From the NCBI GenBank assembly GCA_023135025.1, contig JAGLTY010000148.1, positions 1 to 5,850 on the forward strand: a DNA stretch of 5,850 nucleotides, read 5' to 3'. Origin of the DNA: Bacteroidales bacterium (lineage in GTDB: Bacteria > Bacteroidota > Bacteroidia > Bacteroidales > GCA-2748055). The notes beneath the pieces were generated by a model. It saw nothing but the letters and a program-made list of their open reading frames with translations, had not been told where the DNA came from and ran no database searches. The position numbers and the translations under genes are program-made. This document shows, piece by piece, positions 1-5,850 of the stretch; the first letter of the stretch is position 1; the number at the start of each line of letters is the position of its first letter.

Positions 1-1
1 T

Positions 2-532
2 AAAGTCAACGAAGCCCGGGGTGGCTATACAGTGGGTGTGCTGGTGCAGACCAATTTCGGGGGGATACTGACCATTCAGGGAGCTCCGGTGGGAGAGGAG
101 TTAAAGAACCACTATCTGGCACAACAGACTCCTCAACAGGTGGATGGATCGTGTATGATCGTGATTGCAACCGATGCACCACTTTTAGCCCGCAACCTGG
201 AGCGGCTGGCAAAACGCTCCTTTCTGGCTCTGGGAAGGGTGGGCTCATTTATGTCCAACGGGAGTGGTGACTATGCCATCGCCTTTAGCACTCATCCGGA
301 ATGCAGGATCCCTTATCACCCGGATCAGCCAGTGCTATATTCACCTGAACTGGGCAATGAGTTCATGTCGCCGCTCTTCCTGGCGGTGGTGGAAGCTACC
401 GAGGAAGCCATCTATAATGCTCTCTTTATGGCAGAGGATATGAGAGGCCGGAAAGGAAGAGTGATCAATGCGCTTCCTTTGGAAAGCACCCTGGAGATCA
501 TGGACAGGTACGGGGCACGCACTAATAGGTGA
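2..532 (+). CDS. P1-family aminopeptidase (DmpA/BapA type), 3' part
   Basis: This is the C-terminal part of a P1-family peptidase (L-aminopeptidase/D-esterase DmpA, beta-peptidyl aminopeptidase BapA), an N-terminal-nucleophile hydrolase that cuts itself into two subunits and removes N-terminal residues from small peptides or amides. The frame is open from base 2 with no start of its own, so the gene begins outside the window; the GTG at 32 is an internal Val codon. About 176 residues are visible, roughly half of the usual 350-380. The self-cleavage site is the Gly-Ser of VDGSCMIVIATDAPL, with the presumed nucleophile Ser encoded at 149-151. Thirty-eight residues later comes SNGSGD (Ser codon 263-265), which matches the spacing of the second catalytic Ser and the acidic residue described for BapA (Ser250, Ser288, Glu290), with Asp in place of Glu. 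The beta-subunit core looks intact. The signal peptide, if any, is out of view. Family assignment is firm; the substrate is unknown. Confidence 0.9.
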   Translation, partial: KVNEARGGYTVGVLVQTNFGGILTIQGAPVGEELKNHYLAQQTPQQVDGSCMIVIATDAPLLARNLERLAKRSFLALGRVGSFMSNGSGDYAIAFSTHPECRIPYHPDQPVLYSPELGNEFMSPLFLAVVEATEEAIYNALFMAEDMRGRKGRVINALPLESTLEIMDRYGARTNR

Positions 533-539
533 TTACACG

Positions 540-556
540 CTCCCGGGATCCGGGAG
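540..556 (+). other. GC-rich hairpin after the peptidase gene
   Basis: A perfect 7-bp stem (CTCCCGG at 540-546, CCGGGAG at 550-556) closes a 3-nt loop, starting 8 bases after the peptidase stop codon. It is followed by AT-rich sequence but not by a run of T, so it is at best a weak intrinsic terminator. It could instead be a processing or mRNA-stabilising hairpin between this gene and the next. The rest of the 533-608 gap shows no clear promoter. Confidence 0.35.
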
Positions 557-608
557 AGTTAATAAATTATTCAGATAGGGGCCTCCAATTTTCATTATCT
601 TGGCGCTT

Positions 609-1577
609 ATGAGCAGCCGCCCACCATTTCACCCCATCCTGATGCATTTCGCAGCACGCTATTCCGGATTTACCTATGGCCGGTTTGCTTCTGATTACAG
701 GGCGCTGGTGGAGAGCAACCGCCGGTGCCGGGACGATTTTGGCATGGATGCCGTTGGAGTGATCTCCGACCCATACAGGGAGACAGCTGCCTTTGGGGCA
801 AAGGTCACCTTCCCGGATGAGGCGGTACCAAGGTGCATGGATATCCTGGTTCGTTCACTTGAGGATATCGGGCAGTTGAAGAATCCGGATGTATACAGAG
901 AGGAGAGGACCCTGGACCGGATCAGGGCAGCAGAAGTGTTGAGAAAGCAGCTGGGCCACGGGGTGCCGGTGATCGGTTGGGTCGAGGGGCCGCTGGCTGA
1001 GAGCTGCGATCTGGCCGGGGTTAACGAGGTGTTGCTTAAGATCTTTATGGAGCCCGATTTTGTAAAGAGGCTCATCGATAAAATCATGGTTACCGCCAAA
1101 GATTTTGCAAGGGCACAGGTGGAGGCAGGGTGTGATATCATCGGGGTGGGCGATGCCATCTGTTCACAGGTAGATGTGGAGAACTACAGGGAATTTGTGA
1201 AGGAGAAGCACCAGGAACTATTTGAATACATTCAGTCGCTGGGTGCAAAAGTTAAACTGCATATCTGTGGGAATATCAGCCACCTGCTGGATGATATACG
1301 GGAGGTAAAACCTGATATTGTTGATATCGACTGGATGGTTGGTATGGATCATGCCCTGGAAAAGCTGGGGAATGATATTATCCGGTGCGGAAACCTCGAC
1401 CCGGTTTCAGTGATCCAGGATAGAACCCCGGAGGAGATCGGGTATGAAACAGAGCAGTTGTGTGAACAGGAGAAGGGCCGTCCCTTTATCCTTTCAGGAG
1501 GGTGCGAGATCACTGTCAATACGCCTGTTGAGCATCTGAAAGCCATGCACAGCGCCTCCCAATCTAATAACCATTAA
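609..1577 (+). CDS. URO-D superfamily protein, MtaA-like zinc methyltransferase
   Basis: This protein belongs to the uroporphyrinogen decarboxylase superfamily but resembles the zinc-dependent corrinoid/thiol methyltransferases (MtaA/MtbA type) rather than haem-pathway HemE. The zinc-ligand pattern is visible: His218 and Cys220 in KLHICGN and Cys299 in LSGGCEITVNTP, numbered from the ATG at 609. The HemE N-terminal signature containing MRQAGR is absent. Other family-like blocks are HPILMHFAARYSG at the N terminus, GWVEGPLAESCDL near residue 125, and GCDIIGVGDAICSQ near 175. Members normally act in the cytoplasm, moving a methyl group between a corrinoid protein and a thiol, but no corrinoid protein is seen here, so the methyl donor and acceptor are unknown. 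At 322 residues it is slightly short: the usual leading helix before the (D)RxPFHP block is missing. The start could be the ATG at 609 or an in-frame TTG at 600, and a stop at 576-578 excludes anything further upstream. The creatininase gene follows 23 bp later, so co-transcription is likely. Confidence 0.85.
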   Translation: MSSRPPFHPILMHFAARYSGFTYGRFASDYRALVESNRRCRDDFGMDAVGVISDPYRETAAFGAKVTFPDEAVPRCMDILVRSLEDIGQLKNPDVYREERTLDRIRAAEVLRKQLGHGVPVIGWVEGPLAESCDLAGVNEVLLKIFMEPDFVKRLIDKIMVTAKDFARAQVEAGCDIIGVGDAICSQVDVENYREFVKEKHQELFEYIQSLGAKVKLHICGNISHLLDDIREVKPDIVDIDWMVGMDHALEKLGNDIIRCGNLDPVSVIQDRTPEEIGYETEQLCEQEKGRPFILSGGCEITVNTPVEHLKAMHSASQSNNH

Positions 1578-1599
1578 CTTACTTAACCATTAGCTTACT
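1568..1599 (+). repeat. 16-bp tandem duplication across a stop codon
   Basis: Two head-to-tail copies of a 16-bp unit, TAACCATTAACTTACT at 1568-1583 and the same with one A-to-G change at 1584-1599, run directly up to the ATG at 1601. The first copy carries the last codons and the TAA stop of the methyltransferase-like gene; the second fills most of the 23-bp intergenic spacer. It looks like a local slippage duplication that set the spacing between the two genes. Confidence 0.8.
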
Positions 1600-1600
1600 T

Positions 1601-2362
1601 ATGCGACCTTACATTCTTTCAGAAACCCACTGGTCAGATGTCAAAGACCAGGAATTCGATCTGGCCATCCTTCCCTGGGGGGCCACCGAGGCACACAATT
1701 ACCATCTGCCCTATGGGACCGACAATTACGAAACGGACGTCTTGGTGTACGAGGCAGCCCGAATGGCCTGGGAGCAGGGGGCCAGGGTGATTGTCCTGCC
1801 CACTATCCCCCTGGGTGTGAATACCGGTCAGACCGATATTTACATGACTATGAATATGAATCCATCCACCCAGCAATCGATCCTGGAGGATGTTGTGGAG
1901 AGCCTGGATGGCTATGGATTGGAAAAACTGCTTATTGTGAACGGGCATGGTGGAAACGACTTTAAACAGATTATCAGGGAGGTGGGGTCTAACTATCCGG
2001 ATATGCTGATAGCTACCTGTAACTGGTTTCAGTCGGTGGATCAGGACCGGATCTTTGAAAATTCTGGAGGTCATGCCGATGAGATGGAGACCAGCCTGAT
2101 GCTATATGCCAGGCCGGAGCTGGTAAAGCCTATTGAACAGGCGGGCGAAGGCAGGGCCAGGGAGTTCAGCGTGGAGGCTCTGAACGAATCCTGGGCCTGG
2201 ACCGAGAGAAAATGGACCAGGTGCACTGACGATACCGGGGTGGGTGATCCACGAAAAGCGAGTAAGGAGAAAGGAGAACGGTATTTCCGGGAGGTTACAG
2301 GTAAACTCACAAAGCTTTTTGTGGAGCTGGCTGGAACAGATCCTGGAGATTTGTATGAGTAA
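1601..2362 (+). CDS. Creatininase-family amidohydrolase
   Basis: This 253-residue protein belongs to the creatininase family (creatinine amidohydrolase, MftE and FAPy-deformylase relatives), metal-dependent enzymes that open or cut C-N bonds in small cyclic amides, formamides or peptides. Full length is close to the family norm of about 240-270. Expected metal-site motifs are present: Glu30 and His32 in GATEAHNYHLPYGTD with Asp41 at its end, His116 in VNGHGGND, and the GGHADEMETS block at residues 156-165 with Glu163 as the likely ligand. No signal peptide is seen, so it should be cytoplasmic. The ATG at 1601 gives the natural N terminus, 23 bp after the methyltransferase-like gene, so the two are probably one transcription unit. 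The sequence does not allow a choice between creatininase, deformylase, mycofactocin-type peptidase or other activity. No mycofactocin genes are present, and true creatinine use is only one possibility. Confidence 0.9.
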   Translation: MRPYILSETHWSDVKDQEFDLAILPWGATEAHNYHLPYGTDNYETDVLVYEAARMAWEQGARVIVLPTIPLGVNTGQTDIYMTMNMNPSTQQSILEDVVESLDGYGLEKLLIVNGHGGNDFKQIIREVGSNYPDMLIATCNWFQSVDQDRIFENSGGHADEMETSLMLYARPELVKPIEQAGEGRAREFSVEALNESWAWTERKWTRCTDDTGVGDPRKASKEKGERYFREVTGKLTKLFVELAGTDPGDLYE

Positions 2363-2381
2363 TATATCCTTGTTATTTTTG
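2350..2381 (+). promoter_or_regulatory. Bacteroidota-type promoter, distal (P1)
   Basis: A -33 element TTTG (2350-2353) and a -7 element TATTTTTG (2374-2381, perfect to TAnnTTTG) are separated by 20 nt, as in the published Bacteroides consensus. The -33 box lies in the last codons of the creatininase gene. Transcription would begin around 2387-2390 and read into the NagB/PIG-L gene with a leader of about 70 nt. Confidence 0.5.
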
Positions 2382-2390
2382 TTTATCACA

Positions 2391-2421
2391 TTGCTAAAGA
2401 GTTGCAAAATGAATACTTTTG
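2391..2421 (+). promoter_or_regulatory. Bacteroidota-type promoter, proximal (P2)
   Basis: A -33 element TTG (2391-2393) and a -7 element TACTTTTG (2414-2421, perfect to TAnnTTTG) are again separated by 20 nt. The predicted start, near 2427-2430, would give a leader of roughly 32-35 nt before the ATG at 2462. The surrounding stretch 2363-2461 is visibly AT-richer than the flanking genes, as expected for a promoter region. This is the better placed of the two candidates. Confidence 0.6.
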
Positions 2422-2461
2422 CAATGCTTTATTTGTAATATGTATTATAAATTCCCATCCC

Positions 2462-4783
2462 ATGCAGTTTAAATCTCAAGTTGAGTCATCATTTTATAAA
2501 ATTTCAGGATCTCCCGAGATCAATACAAACATCCCCTATATTGTGGTGGAAAATTTCCCGCTGATGGGATTACTTACCGCTCTCCGTTTCCTGGAGTGGG
2601 CCGGTGAGAATCCAAATGGAGTGATCAGTTTGCCTACCGGGAAAACCCCTGAGTACTTTATCAAGTGGACCAGCCACCTTCTGGAGAACTGGGAGAGTAA
2701 GCAGGTGAAGGATCTTAAGAGTAAGTATGGCATCATTGGTATGAAGAAGCCCTCCCTGAAGAACCTCCATTTCGTGCAGATCGATGAATTTTATCCCATC
2801 AGTTCGTCGCAGCATAACAGCTTCTATAATTATGTAAAAAAATATTACCTGGGCGGATTTAACCTGGATCCAAAAAATGCTTTGCTTATCAACTCCGACG
2901 AGATTCCACTGGCAGGAGGTCGTCATTTTTCTGAAGTGTTTCCCGACAGCAAAGTAGATCTCTCCCTGAGGTACAGAGAACCCAAGAGTCAGTTTGAGAA
3001 AATGCAGCAGGAATCGGTGTTTGCCATTGATAACTGGTGTTCCGAATATGAGCAGAAGATCAGGGACAAGGGAGGCATCGGATTCTTTCTTGGAGGAATC
3101 GGCCCCGACGGTCACATCGCCTTCAATGTAAGGGGATCGGACCACTACTCAACAACCAGGCTTACTGAAACCAACTTTGAGACCCAGGCGGTAGCCGCCG
3201 GTGACCTGGGTGGGATCGAAATATCCAAGAACCGCCTGGTGATCACCATCGGACTGGATACCATTACCTCCAACCCGGATGCAGTGGCCCTGATTTTCGC
3301 AGCAGGAGAGGCCAAGGCCACCGTGGTGAAAGAGGCCCTGGAGAATGAAGCCTCGGTGCTTTACCCTGCCAGTGTGCTGAACAAGCTGGAACATGCCCGT
3401 TTTTACCTGACCACTGGCGCAGCGAGCAGCCTTCAGGCATCGATAGATGCCTTCTACAAAGAGGGGGAGTGGGCCCAGGCGAAAACCGACCGGGCCGTGA
3501 TTGACCTCTGTACCAGATTGGATAAGTACAGTCACCACCTCACCATTAACGATCTGAAGGAAGACAGGTATTGCAAAATGATTCCCGGCCTGAATGAGCA
3601 AACAGTTAACGAGGTGTTCAAATCAATCGAGGAAAAATTTGATCGGGGGATGGTGGCGGAGAAGAACCAGGTCTACTACCATACCGGTCCGCACCACGAT
3701 GATATCATGTTGGGTATCAATCCGCATATTCACAGGCTTATGCGGGACGAAACCAACACCAACTATTTTTCGGTGCTTACTTCCGGGTTTACCGCAGTAA
3801 CAAACGATTTTGTTATTAAAGCGCTGGAAGATACCAAGCATTTCCTCGACAAGGGCCTGATGCTTATGACCAGTTATGCCGACTTTTTTGAATCGGGTTA
3901 TAAGTTCAAGCGAGACAAAGATGTAAACCACTACCTGTTGAAGGTGGCTTCCGGTGAGGATTATGAGCTTCGCCGGGGACTGGCCCACAGGATAGTAAGG
4001 GATATGGTCGGACTCTACACCCTGAAAAGTATCGATCAGCTCAGGGATGAGATCAACAACATTATCAATATCCTGAAGAAGAGCTATGACGGTGAGGTCA
4101 ATCAGCCCGATATCCAGAAACTGAAAGGGATGATCCGGGAGTTTGAAGAGGAGTTGGTCTGGGCCTATTTCGGTATTGAGACCAAGAACGTGCACCACCT
4201 CAGGCTGGGCTTCTATACCGGCGATGTTTTTACCGAACAGCCCAAACTTGACCGGGATGTGGAGCCTATTCTGAATGAACTGAGGGAGATCAAGCCCACA
4301 GTTGTGAGCCTTGCCTTTGATCCCGAGGGTAGCGGGCCCGATACCCATTACAAGGTACTGCAGGTGATCGCCGAAGCCCTCAGGATGTGGAGTGAGGAGG
4401 AGGACCTTCCCAACCTGAGGGTGTGGGGATACAGAAATGTGTGGTACCGTTTCCACCCGGCTGAGGCAAACATCATTGTCCCTGTCTCACTGAATGCAAT
4501 GGGTGTTATGGACAACGCTTTTACAAATAGTTATCTGAGCCAGGTGGATGCCTCTTTTCCCAGTTACCAGCACGACGGTAAATTCAGCGACCTTACCAGG
4601 AGGATCTGGGTGGAGCAGCTGAAGCAGATCCAGTTGCTGGTAGGTAAGAACACCTTCTACCAGAGTGAGAGTCCACGGGTAAGATCCACCCACGGGCTGC
4701 TCTTTTTCAAAGAGATGAAACTGGACGAGTTCCTGACCCACGCACGTGCTCTGGAGAAATCGATGGAGGGTGTGGTTCTTTAA
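2462..4783 (+). CDS. NagB-like / PIG-L-like two-domain protein
   Basis: This 773-residue protein joins a glucosamine-6-phosphate isomerase/deaminase-like domain (about residues 25-335) to a PIG-L/LmbE-type deacetylase-like domain (about 400-770), an arrangement known in Bacteroidota and often annotated as glucosamine-6-phosphate deaminase. NagB landmarks are the phosphate-loop-like LPTGKTP (57-63), IDEF with Asp108 (matching E. coli Asp72), and GIGPDGHIAFN with Asp216 and His218 (matching Asp141 and His143). The next signature residue, Glu148 in E. coli NagB, is Val223 here. PIG-L landmarks are GPHHDDIMLG (409-418), giving His411, Asp413 and Asp414, and a candidate third zinc ligand His629 in GPDTHYKV. 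The spacing between them (218 residues) exceeds that of MshB (134), owing to a charged, probably helical insert around 475-570. There is no signal peptide, so it is likely cytoplasmic. The start is the ATG at 2462: the frame is open back to a TTG at 2402, but that stretch overlaps the promoter and encodes unrelated residues. The likely role is amino-sugar or sugar-derivative processing; exact chemistry is unknown. Confidence 0.9.
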   Translation: MQFKSQVESSFYKISGSPEINTNIPYIVVENFPLMGLLTALRFLEWAGENPNGVISLPTGKTPEYFIKWTSHLLENWESKQVKDLKSKYGIIGMKKPSLKNLHFVQIDEFYPISSSQHNSFYNYVKKYYLGGFNLDPKNALLINSDEIPLAGGRHFSEVFPDSKVDLSLRYREPKSQFEKMQQESVFAIDNWCSEYEQKIRDKGGIGFFLGGIGPDGHIAFNVRGSDHYSTTRLTETNFETQAVAAGDLGGIEISKNRLVITIGLDTITSNPDAVALIFAAGEAKATVVKEALENEASVLYPASVLNKLEHARFYLTTGAASSLQASIDAFYKEGEWAQAKTDRAVIDLCTRLDKYSHHLTINDLKEDRYCKMIPGLNEQTVNEVFKSIEEKFDRGMVAEKNQVYYHTGPHHDDIMLGINPHIHRLMRDETNTNYFSVLTSGFTAVTNDFVIKALEDTKHFLDKGLMLMTSYADFFESGYKFKRDKDVNHYLLKVASGEDYELRRGLAHRIVRDMVGLYTLKSIDQLRDEINNIINILKKSYDGEVNQPDIQKLKGMIREFEEELVWAYFGIETKNVHHLRLGFYTGDVFTEQPKLDRDVEPILNELREIKPTVVSLAFDPEGSGPDTHYKVLQVIAEALRMWSEEEDLPNLRVWGYRNVWYRFHPAEANIIVPVSLNAMGVMDNAFTNSYLSQVDASFPSYQHDGKFSDLTRRIWVEQLKQIQLLVGKNTFYQSESPRVRSTHGLLFFKEMKLDEFLTHARALEKSMEGVVL

Positions 4784-4810
4784 GGATTGCCCTTTAAATT
4801 GATCTGCTGC

Positions 4811-4866
4811 AAAAAGTAAGAGGCCGTCTCATCAGGGACGGCCTCCTCTATAGTATACTCGATTTT
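4811..4866. terminator. Bidirectional terminator between convergent genes
   Basis: A perfect 9-bp GC-rich stem (GAGGCCGTC at 4820-4828, GACGGCCTC at 4837-4845) encloses an 8-nt loop midway between the stop codons of the two convergent genes. On the minus strand the hairpin is followed after a few bases by five T (complement of 4811-4815), a good intrinsic terminator for the DUF1080 gene. On the plus strand the T run (4862-4866) lies about 16 bases away, so termination of the NagB/PIG-L transcript there is less certain. Confidence 0.75.
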
Positions 4867-4879
4867 TCTGATAGAAAGC

Positions 4880-5647
4880 TTACAGCTCCCTGATCTTGAT
4901 GTTCCTGAACCATACGGCATGGCCGTGGTCCTGGAGTCCGATGTAACCGGTCTTGGCCACATCAGCAAAATCGGGATTGAAGTCCGGGAATTTGCTGTTA
5001 GCAATCATCTCTTTCCACTCATCGGTCCAGAGATGAAATTCCAGGGTGGTCTCACCATTCATCTTATAGGCGATGGTCCCTTCATAGGAGATAATCTCAG
5101 CACTGTTCCACTCCATGGGACCTTTGGCAATCAGGGTATCGGGAGGGATCAGGTCATAGAGACTTCCAGCCCTGCGATTCCCGTCTTTACCAAGGGTATT
5201 GTCGATATGGGTCCCGAAGTTGTCAAGGATTTGATACTCCGGAGCGGTGTACCAGATCTTCTTCCCCTCGAGCTCTTGTGCCAGGTAGAAGATTCCGGAG
5301 TTGCCACCCTCTTCAATCATCCAGTCCACTTTGAAATGAAAGTTGGTGAATTGCTTGTCGTAGATGATGTCGCCACCAAATCCGGCCTCACCCTTACCGG
5401 AGTTTTCACACGCCAGAGTGCCATCTTCAATGTGCCACCCGGTATCGGGAAAAACCTCGGCGTCATATTCACGCCAACCGGTGGTGGTCTCACCATCAAA
5501 CATCAGGATCCAGCCCTCTTTCTTCTCCTGCTCGGAAAGCGTGTTGTCTGCTACCACAGCTTCGGTCGCTTCCTTTTTAGGAGCAGAACTGCAGGCTGCC
5601 AGTCCCGCGAACATGACAGCAATAAACAGATAAAATAGTTGTTTCAT
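4880..5647 (-). CDS. DUF1080 lipoprotein (3-keto-disaccharide hydrolase family)
   Basis: This 255-residue protein has a lipoprotein signal peptide: MKQLFYLFIAVMFAGLAAC, with lipobox LAAC and the modified Cys at 19, followed by a charged linker. It is therefore exported and anchored to the envelope. Residues 45-255 form a single DUF1080 (PF06439) domain, a concanavalin-like beta-sandwich now named 3-keto-disaccharide hydrolase; characterised relatives in Bacteroides act on 3-keto-glycosides made by partner dehydrogenases. Visible family blocks are GWILMFDGETTTGW (45-58), GGNSGIFYLAQE (114-125), APEYQILDN (135-143), GSLYDL (161-166) and GLQDHGHAVWFRNIKI (237-252). Length and motifs look complete. 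The start Met directly precedes the signal peptide. The gene lies 27 bp after the stop of the upstream minus-strand gene with no promoter between, so it is likely co-transcribed with it. Family is firm; the sugar substrate is unknown. Confidence 0.92.
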   Translation of the reverse strand: MKQLFYLFIAVMFAGLAACSSAPKKEATEAVVADNTLSEQEKKEGWILMFDGETTTGWREYDAEVFPDTGWHIEDGTLACENSGKGEAGFGGDIIYDKQFTNFHFKVDWMIEEGGNSGIFYLAQELEGKKIWYTAPEYQILDNFGTHIDNTLGKDGNRRAGSLYDLIPPDTLIAKGPMEWNSAEIISYEGTIAYKMNGETTLEFHLWTDEWKEMIANSKFPDFNPDFADVAKTGYIGLQDHGHAVWFRNIKIREL

Positions 5648-5674
5648 CAGATTTCTATTTAAGATTCAACTTGG

Positions 5675-5850
5675 TTAAGGCATATCGGGAAGTTCCCAAC
5701 CGCCCTCTCTTGGAGTGTGCTTCACCAGTTCCTTGGCGAAATCCTTGGCTGAGAATTTGTCGGTCCAGTCCTTTTTGAAGGTTGGATGTCCGTCATGGAT
5801 CTCAAAACCGTCCTTGATCACCATTTTCAACTCTTCACTATCGCCAATAT
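5675..5850 (-). CDS. C-terminal fragment of an unidentified protein, entering from the right edge
   Basis: On the minus strand a frame is open from the window edge to a TAA at 5677-5675, giving 57 residues that begin IGDSEELKMVIKDGFEIHDG and end REGGWELPDMP. The codon use and composition resemble a real soluble protein tail, and the stop lies 27 bp before the DUF1080 lipoprotein start, so the two are probably one operon. I do not recognise the family from this piece. Given how often DUF1080 genes sit beside Gfo/Idh/MocA-type sugar dehydrogenases or sugar-phosphate-isomerase-like enzymes, one of these is a reasonable guess, but that rests on context and not on a visible motif. Confidence 0.65.
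   Translation of the reverse strand, partial: IGDSEELKMVIKDGFEIHDGHPTFKKDWTDKFSAKDFAKELVKHTPREGGWELPDMP

Noticed and set aside
609..1577. True uroporphyrinogen decarboxylase (hemE)
   Set aside because: The HemE N-terminal signature is missing, while the His-x-Cys...Cys zinc-ligand pattern of MtaA-like methyltransferases is present; no haem genes are nearby.
2244..2438. Small plus-strand frame with a hydrophobic stretch, bridging the creatininase end and the spacer
   Set aside because: Most of it overlaps the creatininase gene in another frame; the hydrophobic tail comes from AT-rich promoter sequence, and no separate start signal was seen.
2402..2461. Upstream TTG start for the NagB/PIG-L gene, adding 20 residues
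   Set aside because: The extension overlaps the proximal promoter's -7 box and encodes residues unlike the family; the ATG at 2462 gives a natural N terminus.
2570..3145. Minus-strand open frame of 191 codons inside the NagB domain
   Set aside because: It is a shadow of the conserved NagB coding sequence and has no motif of its own.
3623..4456. Minus-strand open frame of 277 codons inside the NagB/PIG-L gene
   Set aside because: It is antisense to conserved PIG-L motifs, and its product shows no family features.
4919..5638. Long plus-strand open frame (239 codons) opposite the DUF1080 gene
   Set aside because: It lies wholly antisense to a gene with a signal peptide and clear family motifs; its translation has no recognisable domain and is explained by the codon pattern of the real gene.

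Overview
The window looks like chromosomal DNA from a member of the Bacteroidota. Three things suggest this. Two promoter matches of the Bacteroidota type (TTG, 20-nt spacer, TAnnTTTG) lie upstream of the largest gene. The gene families are typical of the phylum: a NagB/PIG-L fusion, a DUF1080 lipoprotein and an MtaA-like 'URO-D' protein. Clear Shine-Dalgarno sequences are not evident. The genus cannot be told from the sequence. No RNA gene, CRISPR array, insertion sequence or phage gene was seen.

Layout. Positions 1-4783 carry four plus-strand genes. First is the 3' half of a P1-family (DmpA/BapA-type) self-processing aminopeptidase, ending at 532. Next is a zinc methyltransferase-like protein of the uroporphyrinogen decarboxylase superfamily (609-1577), followed 23 bp later by a creatininase-family amidohydrolase (1601-2362). 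A 99-bp spacer with two tandem promoter candidates then leads to a 773-residue two-domain protein (2462-4783), with a glucosamine-6-phosphate isomerase/deaminase-like N-terminal half and a PIG-L deacetylase-like C-terminal half. A strong hairpin at 4820-4845 separates these from a convergent minus-strand unit. That unit contains a DUF1080 (3-keto-disaccharide hydrolase family) lipoprotein (5647-4880), preceded 27 bp upstream by the C-terminal end of an unidentified gene that enters from the right edge.

How the genes may work together (inference). The methyltransferase-like gene and the creatininase gene are close enough to be co-transcribed and may act on one small nitrogen-containing substrate. 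The two promoter candidates suggest the NagB/PIG-L gene can be expressed independently, probably for amino-sugar or other sugar-derivative metabolism. The DUF1080 lipoprotein points to envelope-side sugar catabolism through 3-keto intermediates. Several proteins are predicted C-N bond hydrolases, but nothing shows that they form one pathway.

The main oddities are: loss of the catalytic Glu of the deaminase signature in the NagB half; the promoter pair spaced exactly 40 bp apart; a 16-bp tandem duplication across the stop codon of the methyltransferase-like gene; and a short N terminus on that protein. I do not see clear evidence for a wholly new biological system.
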